A DNA stretch of 64,000 nt, taken from Monarcha castaneiventris obscurior. Taxonomy: Eukaryota; Chordata; Aves; Passeriformes; Monarchidae. A program made the translations under genes and the position numbers. The notes under the pieces were generated by a model. That model had not been told where the DNA came from. It did no database searches and saw only the letters and a list, made by a program, of their open reading frames with translations. Location of the stretch: assembly GCA_026261815.1 (NCBI GenBank), contig JAMPIT010000890.1, forward strand, positions 7,036,001-7,100,000, given 5' to 3'. Of the stretch, positions 51,827-61,175 are shown one piece after another. Position 1 is the first letter of the stretch. Every line of letters starts with the position of its first letter.

Positions 51827-52372
51827 TCATTGGCCTTGACATCCTCCTCCATGAAGAAGGAGGACAATAAGTTGTGTTGTAGATGGTTTTGTGCTGACCT
51901 CTGTCAGTAGCCCGCTGTGGAATTCCCACTGAGCACCACTGCAGGGGGCATAGGCTCCAAATGTGTAGCTGCCATGATTTTCACGTGCTGCTCCATTACC
52001 ATCCTGAGCCTTTCCAAAGCCGTATTGAAAAATGGATGGAATTGCTTTGAGTGGGGACTGAGACAAATCTGTCGTGCTGTTTGCAGACAAATTGTTGCCA
52101 GGACTGAAATGAGTTTAGTGCTCAGCACTGCCTGTTTGAAATCCTTTTCTGAGCCGTGTTGCCCATCATCTAGGCTGGTGGTATCCATGATAGCCAGGGA
52201 AATGAGCAGTGAGAGCAGGCACAGACTGTGCATGGCCAGGAGGAACGGGCACGGATGGGCCCCCTCTGGCTGGGTAATAACTTCAGTGGCACTGACTCGA
52301 GGCAAGGGCTGTTTTTCTTTGCTTGTTGACAGCTGCTCCGAAGATGACCTCAGAACATGTCAGGAAAAGTAA
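51827..52372 (-). other. GC-richer patch with overlapping ORFs, possible unrecognised gene remnant
   Basis: On the minus strand a 133-codon frame runs from 52305 to 51904. An internal ATG at residue 25 starts a stretch that looks like a secretory signal (MHSLCLLSLLISLAIM, then polar sequence). A second minus frame (52090 to 51827, 87 codons) overlaps its 3' half in another phase, as expected if a longer coding sequence were frameshifted. A 151-codon plus-strand frame (51917-52372) covers the same DNA, which argues that GC-richness alone may keep all frames open. I recognise no domain in any frame. A decayed gene, a single exon, an old repeat and chance are all possible. Confidence 0.2.
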
Positions 52373-52773
52373 TAAAAGACAGACAAGAAGCCTGGCTTTA
52401 GACAAGAAGAGGTAATGAGTACATTTTTATAGATTGCTTCCCTCACCTGGGCCAGAGAAAGGTAACTCAAGCCTAGCCACTGCCAAGGCTTCATAAGCAG
52501 TGTTACAGGTACTCTGGTCATTTGGGGCAGTCAATACTTCATAAAATGATAAGTTTCTTTTTGGGGAAGTAAGAGCGACCTTGCATCCCTTAATCTTACA
52601 GGTGGTGTTGGCCTGATTTGCCATTTACCCATTTTTTTAAACAACCTTTGCAAAGTTAGCAAAGGGCAAAATGGTTCATTCACAAAGCTTAACTTTTGTG
52701 CCTTGTTTCTGCCAGCACTGGTTATGGAGAAAGCATAATTCTGTGGAAAGTCTGGTAGAGTCATTGGACCAGG

Positions 52774-52790
52774 TAATTAATTAATTAATT
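52774..52790. repeat. (TTAA)n microsatellite
   Basis: Four tandem AATT/TTAA units forming a self-complementary 17-base tract. Confidence 0.85.
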
Positions 52791-55700
52791 CTTTAAATTC
52801 TTGTCTTAAAAATAGTTATTTTTGATTTTCATACATGTTCTTGAGGGATAGAGTTACTTTTCTATGCTGCACTTTCCCTAAAGTTAGCTGAAGTAAGCAG
52901 TGTTCCTTAATTTCAAACTGATTTTCCCAAGGCCCTGAATATTTTCTAAAATTCTTTCCAAATACAGTTTCCTTATTATATATAATGAAATAAAGTCAGT
53001 GGTAAATAGTCAAATGTAAGACCAGAGATGATAAATGAGTTTACTTACTAATGCATCACACTACCTTGTGATCATCTTCAGAGCAGTAGCTTTTGGAGGC
53101 AGTAAGAATTTTGAATCTGTAGGGGAAGATGTATAGGGAGTGTATCTTTGGGGGTCTTTAATTGACCGTACGTGAGATTCATAAGGGCCAGTGGTGTTGC
53201 CCACTTTTTTCTTTATATCAGGGCCAAACCAGAATAATGATAGAGGCTTAGGGAACCCCTGGTTATGCAGAAAGAATTTCATTTACTTGTTATCTGCAAT
53301 TTTGTTGGGGTGAATGGGGAGAAATACTTCCTGTGAAGTGGGATGCCTGTGCCATCTGCATTTGATTCATGTGCACCTTGCCAATGAATCAGGCTGTCCA
53401 AGGCACTTCCATTGCTTATCCTCAGAGGTTTCTTGTCTCATAACAGGGAAGCTGCACAGATATTTCTTGAATAAATATGTGCAATTATGCCTGTAGGTGT
53501 CAGTGGTTCAATACAATGCTATGACAGGAAACCTAAAATAGGTGTGCAACCTTCCTTGGATTTCAGAAACAACAGTTAACTCAGTACTGACTTCTTCACT
53601 CGTTAGTTTTACTAAAAAGTGGAGCATTTAACCTTGAATGAAATGCTACCTAGAGTGATTTGAGTATGTCTGCATATCACTGTTGGCATAATAGTGGCAT
53701 ACTGTCAGTTAGCTACCTGGAAATAATCACAGATTAGTTATTTTTAGCAATTTCTTTTTTGGTTGATAGAGTTGATCAGCGTAGGAAATGGTTTTATCAA
53801 GTATGGTTTATATTTTTTTCTCTTTTTTATTGTAACTGTAGAAACTGTAGGAAAGAACTTGATAGTTTATATCTGTTATACTGAGTAATGTATCATATAA
53901 GCATTCTTTAGTGGTGGTGGTGAACAGAAGAACAAATGTTAATCTTTGTTCAATCATCATGCTTTTTTTACAAGAGGAATTAGCACTTGACCATTTTGAT
54001 AGAGCTGTTGTGTTTTGTGAGGCATCTAATCTTGAATCTGTACTTGCTTACATTAGGACACTGTTTTCTAACAGTGCTGTGCATTATGTGATCAGGACTG
54101 CTGCTGCAAACATGCACTTCAGCCCTGCGTATCCTATGAATGCTGATGAGCAGAAAGCAGGTTTGCTGTCTTGCTGTCTACTCTTCAGGTTTCTTGGGGT
54201 TATGAATCCCATTGTATATTGATGACACAGGGATAAACTTGTTCATTCAAGCTCACCTATGAAAAATTCATGTCTGTTCTAAAGATCTGTCACTTTGGAT
54301 GCGTATTGGTGGCTGTGTGAGCACATCACATCGTGTATTGGTCAAAGGCTGTGGTTTTTAAAATTATGTTTGGGATGGCTTTATCCATCTGCCAAAGCAG
54401 CAATGAAGGAAAACCTTTGGTCTGCCAAAATTTATTAGGAAACTTTGGTTGAAGAAGATCATGCCTATCCTGAGGTTGCTCCTTCCTCCAGATAGTGATG
54501 AATTAAGATATTTAAAAGTGGGACCTTTAAACCACGAGTTATATAGCTAGATAAATATAAATGTGGCAGCTGCTTTACTGTCTTCAAAAGACTAATTACA
54601 ATCTCCCTTTTCATATATTAATGCACATACAGTGATAAAGCAGTTGAATAGTTGAGATTTGCTCTGTAGAATTCAATTTCCTGACATTAAAAGGTTTATG
54701 TATTTAACGATAAAATGCCAGATACTGCATTATGCTGAATATTTTTGCCCAGTAATTTGTACTGGCCAGGAGTAGTGCTGCTGCTCTCCAAAAAACTAGA
54801 AGAGAACATACCCTTATGTGCATGTGTGTTTTTACAGTGGGGGGCTGTCAGCATGTATGAAAAGTACCTTTGGAAATCAAGTAGCTATTGATTTTTTACT
54901 CTCTTTGTGGCAATAGTGGAAGCTGTTTTGATGCATTTTTTTTGCTGAAGTACAGTAGCTGTGTGTATTAGAACATTATGAAGTCAGCAAAGTTCATGAG
55001 AGCCAGTTGTATTCATATGGACGATTCGATGCTCAAAGCCCCCACTGACAAGACAGAAGTATAGGAGAAGATTTGAAAACTCTTTTTTTGTTACTTCTGT
55101 GTCTGAAAGTCATAGATTCTGATGTATTGAGTTTTGCAGAACTCAAGTGACTTACCATAAATGCACTTTTATCTGAAGTCTGAAACTGTCATAATGAAGT
55201 TAATAGATGTTAAAAATTCAGCTACAGTACTATGAAGATCTGCAGAGTTATTCAAATTTAAGCAAATGACTTGTCCATTGAAATTTAAGCCTGTGCATAA
55301 GTCTTTGTGGCAAGCTTGTGCTGTTTTATCCAGTGTTCTTTCATTCAGCAAAGTAGCTGGGATGATATATGTCTGTGAAATGTAAATATAAGTATATTTG
55401 CATGGCAATATTTAAAGAACTTCAGGAAAATAAGTACTGAAACACAGAAATTAAAGATAAAAGAATTCTTATTTCCAACAGAACTAGTCAGAAATTTTCA
55501 GCTATGGGAAAATGCAAAGTACAAAGCTGTGATTCAAACAGATGAAGGTTGTGTCCTTGCAAAGAGTGGACTCTTTTCATTTTAAATAATTTAAACTATT
55601 TCTTTCTTTTGAGGTGAACATTGTAGAGCGATAAAATCTCTTGTACCGTTTTAACCATTAAAAAGAAATTTGGTGATGTCTTACCTTTTCTGTCCTTCAT

Positions 55701-56558
55701 TATATGTACATTTAAAATTCACTTTTGATATTAATCATACTTAGAAATCCATTTGCTACCCATAGTGATTTCACTAGGGAAGACTCAAATCTTTCAGGGT
55801 AATGGAGTTCTAACTAAGTATTAGTTATTAGGTACTTAAGATCTTACATTTTCCAGATGGTGATGCTTAATCTAGATCTTATACACTTCTGAAGGATAAA
55901 GATTCCAAATCACGTTCTGAAAAAGTAAAGACGTTATTCTCATAGTCCAGTTGAATCAGGTGGTAGCTCTGCATCTGGCACAGAAGCTTTGCCAGGCAAG
56001 TGTCACCTTCTGCAGGCCCCAAACATTGTTTATTGTGATTGGCACTGCACTGAAACCTTCCAGAAGTGAGGGAGGTTTAACCTCAGATGCAGTCTTAAAG
56101 CATCTACCTGAGCATTTAGGGAAAGATTTCTACGTAGTTGCACAGTTTGCTTGAACTGTAAATTGAGAACTCTTAGCAGCGTTCTGAGTTCATGCAGCAT
56201 TTACTTAGGCCATCGTTATTCTCAGCTATGGATCATAAAAAGTAAGGTTCAGCCTGCCTTATTGCAGCACATCCCTCATCCCAAACCCACTTTGAGATTG
56301 GGTGGGGCTGGGATGAGCATGTCTGCTTGCTTCAGCATCACTTGGGAGCAGAAACCTAAACTAGACAACTGAGGGAGAGAAGTGAATGGAGAAAATTTAG
56401 TATGCTGCAGAAGATATTAGCAGAAGTGGGATTTTCGTAAAAGCCCATCCCAGTCAAAGTCAGTGCCCTTGAAAAACAAAACAGAATATCCAGTAGAGCC
56501 CACTGCTATTCACATATTTTCTTCATACTTGCTAAGTAAAACTAATCCTTCTGTGACA

Positions 56559-56672
56559 ATCATTAAAACAAATATCAACTCATTAGGAACAACCATTAAA
56601 ATAAATCTTAACTAAGAACAAATCTCAATACTCATTAAAATAGGTCTCAGCTCATTAGGATTTTTAGTATAC
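56559..56672 (+). repeat. degenerate minisatellite, about 3 units of 33-39 bp
   Basis: The word CATTAAAA recurs at 56561, 56594 and 56633, each time followed by an A/T-rich ACAAAT/ATAAAT/ATAGGT piece and then TCAACT/TTAACT/TCAGCT. CTCATTAGGA occurs at about 56579 and again at about 56651. Units differ in length, so it is an old tandem array. Confidence 0.7.
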
Positions 56673-56744
56673 AGGTTGAAAACAGAAGATGAGATCATTT
56701 TTAAAAACAAAAATCAGGTGTCAAGTCCTTTTTTGCTTCTTTTA

Positions 56745-57175
56745 CTTTGTCAGCAGTGAGAGGACTGGGGCTGCAGAAGGAACTGGGAGGGGATACAGCC
56801 AGTCCAGGTGACCCCAACTGACCAAGGGGATATCCCAGACCATATGGTATCTGTTCAGTACATAGAGCTGGGGGAAGAAGGAGGAAGGAGGGATGTTTGG
56901 ATTGACAGCATTTGTCTTCCTGAGTGACTGTTGCACATGATGGAGCTCTGCCCTCCTGGGAATGGCTGGACACCTGCCTGACCATGGGAAGCACAGAATG
57001 AATTTCTTGCTTTGTTTTGCTTGTGTGCAGCTTTTGCTTTACTCATTGAAGTGTCTCTGTGTGAACCCAGGAGTTTTGTAGCTTTTGCTGTTCTGATTCT
57101 GTCTCTGGTCCCGCTAGTGGGGCAGTGAGTGAGCAGCTGTATGGTGCTTACTTGACAGCTAGGGTTAGATGGTCC
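56745..57175 (+). mobile_element. solo LTR of an avian endogenous retrovirus (ERVL-like), diverged
   Basis: The block reads in order like an LTR that is common in bird genomes: GACCCCAACTGACCAAGGGG-like wording at about 56810, GACCATATGGTATCTGTTCA at about 56838, a TATA-like TACATAGAG near 56859, an AGAAGGAGGAAGG purine stretch, a CCTGACCATGGGAAGCA block near 56977, a decayed polyadenylation signal (ATTGAA for ATTAAA) at 57045-57050, GGGGCAGTGAGTGAGCAGCTG near 57118, and a 3' end near GCTAGGGTTAGATGGTCC. No internal retroviral genes or partner LTR are present, so it is a recombination-derived solo LTR or fragment. The family name is from memory. The 5' edge is uncertain, possibly back to 56690. 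Short frames here are not host genes. Confidence 0.82.
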
Positions 57176-57767
57176 TGCAGGAACTGCTGACACCACATGT
57201 CCATGACAGTGTTCCTTAGCTGGTTTTTAATGGTGCTGTTTGAAAGAGAGCTGAAAAGTGTGAAGTCCTACCAAAATCTCGGTGTATGGGTACAGGTCCA
57301 TACAGTGGGAACTTTAACAGTTGCATGTGTGTTTTGCTCTTATAGTGGAAATGTTTGTCTCTTCTAGTCCAAAAAGATACTACTGCTGACAATTTAGAGG
57401 TACCTCTTTTATGGCAGAAAATTCTTCACTTTAAAAAAAAAAAATCTATTAAATCAAAGTTCTAAAGTGTCTTTTAGTCACTCTGGATCAAAATCTTCTC
57501 TGAAACAGTGCTTGTATTCACTGCATGAATACACTGCATGGTGTACTCGTTCACCTCTGCCTTGTATGGACTTGAACTTTGGCCATTGTTTTGTTCTTCA
57601 AATTAAAGGAAATTGATCAATGAGAGTTGAAATCAGTGGCTCAGCTGAATAGGAGTTACCCATGCATGCCTGAGGTCTGAGTACGAACCATTTATGTTTA
57701 ATTAAATGTGGTGGTCTGAGTGCAAACCAGATCTAATCTCTGTTTGTTACAATGCAGGAGTGAGCAA
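57176..57767. other. non-coding spacer between LTR and duplicated segment
   Basis: Nothing recognisable except an A12 run at 57433-57444. Confidence 0.6.
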
Positions 57768-58068
57768 ATCTAGTTAAGCAAAATAATAGCAGCACTCTGT
57801 GGGATCTAAGGGGCTGGAGCCATTGTTAGAGGTCTAACACTGGAGCTTCATCTACACCAGGAATAGATTGTATAGATGACTTTAATTAATGCTGAGTTGT
57901 AGATTTTGGTACTAATGAATTTCTAAAATTAATAGAACATTGTTATAGGAAAGAACAGCTCTGTTCAAAAAGTTTCAGACAAAAACAGCATGTCTTTGTA
58001 TTAACTCAGTTTTTAGATAAGCATTTAAAGCTATGCCAAGTATTTCTAAGGTTTTAAAAGCTTGATAT
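57768..58068 (+). repeat. duplicated 300-bp segment, copy A
   Basis: This 301-base stretch recurs in the same orientation at 60884-61175. By direct comparison the copies differ by 10 substitutions and one 9-base gap (AGCACTCTG present here, absent in copy B), about 96.6% identity over aligned bases, with a 123-base identical run in the middle. It contains a near-palindrome GTTAGAGGTCTAAC. It has no open frame, no TG...CA ends, no terminal inverted repeats and no shared flanking target site. It is either a segmental duplication or two copies of an unidentified dispersed repeat. Confidence 0.97.
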
Positions 58069-58740
58069 CTTCCTTTTAATATTTATCAGACTTTGTGGTG
58101 AGATTTTCTTGGAAACTCACTGATTGTGAGTACACTTATAAAAGCATGATATATGCACTGTTTTTCTAAGGGACGCAACAGGGAATATAATGCCATCTTT
58201 TTCTCTAAAATTATAGTAGTACTTTTAACCCAAATAATGCAATTTTTTTCAGGAGGTTTGAGGCTGATTTTTTTTTTTTCCCCAGAATAAAATCCAGATT
58301 TTTTTTCTGAAATCTCGTAATCTGTATTTGGCATAGTCTAAGAACAGAACCTGAGGGAGTGTTTATTCGTACTGCGCCCAGAGGATATGGAAGCTAATCT
58401 GTACCCTTAATGTTAGGGATAATCCTTCCACATTTCCTCTAAAGACTCTTCTATAGAATCCTATTAGGCAGATAATAAAATATCAAGTTTTTATCAGTCA
58501 AAATTATTTTGGCAGTATTAAATATGCTTTTTTAAAAAAACAAAAGTTTCTAAAAAGACACATTCTCTGGTTTCAAAATTCATAAATCTTCATTTGTCTG
58601 TAATGTATTTGACAAGACACAGACAAAAGCAGAAAGCGATCCCAGAAGAGGTGGTTTGTTATTAGGGCAGAGACATCCCCCCTGTCCCCTTAGTTGTTAG
58701 GCCATTGGTTACTTTCATTTACTGAACTCCATGGTATATT

Positions 58741-58806
58741 TGATTTATACAAATAACTACATTGATTTATACAAATAACTGTTACACTAAAAAATCAATG
58801 TAACAG
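58741..58806. repeat. 22-bp tandem duplication followed by 8-bp hairpin
   Basis: TGATTTATACAAATAACT occurs at 58741-58758 and 58763-58780. The second copy runs into CTGTTACA (58779-58786), which pairs exactly with TGTAACAG (58799-58806) across a 12-base loop. A replication slippage event beside a small fold-back would explain both. Confidence 0.85.
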
Positions 58807-59220
58807 AATCTTGGGATATTGCAAGGGTGAGATATGGCTGCCTTTTTTCTCAACCTCCTGTGGAATGTATTTCATGCCAGTCTGTATTTCCACTTCTAAA
58901 CTACCACTAGTTACAGGAGCTGTAGCTGTTACATTGTCTTTGCTTTGTGAAGGGTAGACCTATCACTATTATTAATTTTTCTTCCCTATAGGTTCATTTA
59001 TGACAACCTAGTCAAAGCTCCTGGCGATGTCCAGTGTTCTTGGCAGTAATTGCACAAGTAGAATTTCCTCAAATATTGCTGCACAAGAAAGTAGAAATGT
59101 ATAGTTCTATTTATAGAATTGAAATGTGGTTGGGAAAAAGAGAAATACAAGAACATTGATTGTATAGGTTGTTTATTTTATTTAATAAACTCACTGTGAC
59201 TGCCAGCTAAAAATGAATGT

Positions 59221-59260
59221 GGGGTTTTGGGTTTGTTTGTTTTTGTTTGTTTGTTTTTTA
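59221..59260 (+). repeat. TTTG low-complexity tract
   Basis: GGGG and GGG followed by repeated GTTT units. Same type and orientation as the tracts at 15798, 21818 and 27592. Confidence 0.85.
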
Positions 59261-60883
59261 ATCCAGAATTCATGAGGTGCTCGCTGAAGCAAAGTGATTA
59301 GGTTAAGATATTTTTTCTTCTTGTTCTAGTAAACTCATGCTGTTTGAAGCCCAACAATATTGCTTTAAATCTCAATTTTCTCACTGTTGCAAGCATTTTA
59401 TTATAAACACGCGGAAGAAAAAGAATCTCACTTGAATTATATCAGCATGCAAGAAAAGAGTAGTGTTAAAACGTTCCTTTGAAAGATTTTCAGTGTTGTA
59501 GTACTGCACAACATCTGAGGAGCAGAGAAGTCATTTGCCAAATGTAGCAAAATAGAAAAACTTTTTAGTTTTGCAAAAGATTTTTAGATGATACAGATGA
59601 AAATGATGTATTGGAAAAAACTGCTTTCAGATGCTTTTTGTGCCCTCCGTCCCACCACTGGAAGTTGGTTTTTACAATACAATACCTTTAGCTTGGTTAC
59701 CTGCTTACATGAGGATCTCGTGCGTTTGCTGTAGGGTTTGGTAATTTGAAAGGCTCAGCTGTATAATATAATTTAGCTCCAGAGAAAAATCTTGTCCTTT
59801 CTAAAGAATTCCTTGTTTTCATTCTGAGCAGGGCAGAGTATGTTTAGGATGTTCAAAGCCAATGTGGCGACTAACAGTGTAAGCAGATGGAATCTCTGGG
59901 AAACTGAAAATACTCTGTTCTGATTTGCAGCTAACATCTAATGCAAGATTAAAATCTTTAAGTTTGTATATCTTGAATTTAGAAGTCGTGGATGTATGGT
60001 GAGATCATCATGTGAAGAATGGCCTCTGCCCTTTTAGATGTCAGGCATGCACAGATACCTACACAGATAAAACTCCTTAGTGTAAATTCTGCCTTTGTTT
60101 GAATATATACAATGCTTTTTAAGCTGTTGAAGATTGACTTGAGTGATTGCAAATTTGAAAAGGGCCTCTTTTTTTTCCTCCTTATGAATAGAATGTAAAA
60201 TATCATCTCCTGTGCAATATTATAATTTCATATAAAAACATAAGCTTGTATGGATATATTTGACCTTAGGGAATATCGACAAAGATTAACACTAGACAAG
60301 ATAAATAAATTATTTTTTTTTGCTGTCAAATCTGTGCTTGGGCAAGAAGTTTCATTTTGTTACTGAAACATTTTATTGCTCTTAAATTTGCATTTGTAGC
60401 GTATATTATGCTGCATTCTCAGTTTGCCTCAGTATTTCCATAGTACAGTAAAGTACTGTAAATAAAAAAATATGAGATTGCCAGGCAATTTCATATTACT
60501 TTAATGGATTATAGTGCAAATTGACACATGCAATTGATAATACTTACTATAGTCAAGCTAAAATGACTGAAAAATCCAAAGCTTTGGGATAAAATATATC
60601 ACGGAGCCCTTGATATCCATCTCTGACATGGCTAATTACAAGCTGTCTTCTCACTGCAAATACATTGCTGGATCTTTACCTCCAGATGGTAAAATCTTAC
60701 TGAAGATGAGAATCAGCTTGGTTTCATACTGACTAGTTTTTCCTGTCTCTCATGATCACTTGGGCCCCAGTGCCTGTCCACAGCCCTCTTTCTCGAAGAT
60801 TCAGCCAGTTGTAGATGCAGGCTCTGTGTTTTTCCCCTTACGGCTGTCCATAACCACAGTTTTGCCACCAGATCGCATTACCC

Positions 60884-61175
60884 ATCTAGTTAAGCAAAAA
60901 AATAGCTGGGATCTAAGGGGCTGGAGCCATTGTTAGAGGTCTAACACTGGAGCTTCATCTGTACCAGGAATAGATTGTATAGATGACTTTAATTAATGCT
61001 GAGTTGTAGATTTTGGTACTAATGAATTTCTAAAATTAATAGAACATTGTTATAGGAAAGAACAGCTCTGTTCAAAAAGTTTCAGCCGAAGACAGCATGC
61101 CTTTGTATTAACTCAGTTTTTAGATAAACATTTAAAGCTATGCCAAATATTTCTGAGGTTTTAAAAGCTTGATAT
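60884..61175 (+). repeat. duplicated 300-bp segment, copy B
   Basis: This 292-base stretch is the second copy of 57768-58068, offset by 3116 bases and in direct orientation. Seven of the ten substitutions fall in its last 90 or so bases. The sequence becomes unrelated abruptly on both sides (left GCATTACCC, right GACAGATG), which fixes the edges to within a base or two. Confidence 0.97.

Larger units (their letters stand above)
41182..56558. other. AT-rich non-coding DNA with one GC-richer ORF patch
   Basis: No gene recognised. Notable small structures are an inverted repeat at 43441-43484, a direct-repeat/palindrome cluster at 43927-43979, a G-rich stretch at 46034-46066, an octamer/CRE-like overlap at 50983-50997, an A14 run at 51401-51414 and a TTAA microsatellite at 52774-52790. 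A plus-strand frame of 103 codons at 53911-54222 has a protein-like middle but no recognised family. The patch at 51827-52372 is listed separately. Confidence 0.6.
58069..60883. other. non-coding DNA between the two duplicated copies
   Basis: 2.8 kb of AT-rich DNA without a recognised gene or transposon. It holds a 22-bp tandem duplication with adjoining hairpin (58741-58806), a TTTG tract at 59221-59260 and T runs at 58268-58279 and 60313-60321. There is no primer-binding site after copy A and no polypurine tract before copy B, so it is not the interior of an LTR element. Confidence 0.65.

Noticed and set aside
56701..57196. Three overlapping minus-strand frames of 64 to 113 codons
   Set aside because: They are antisense to the solo LTR and remain open only because of its base composition.
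57768..61175. The two 300-bp copies as the LTR pair of a retrotransposon
   Set aside because: The copies do not begin TG or end CA, no primer-binding site follows copy A, no polypurine tract precedes copy B, there are no gag/pol-like frames between them, and the flanks show no target-site duplication.
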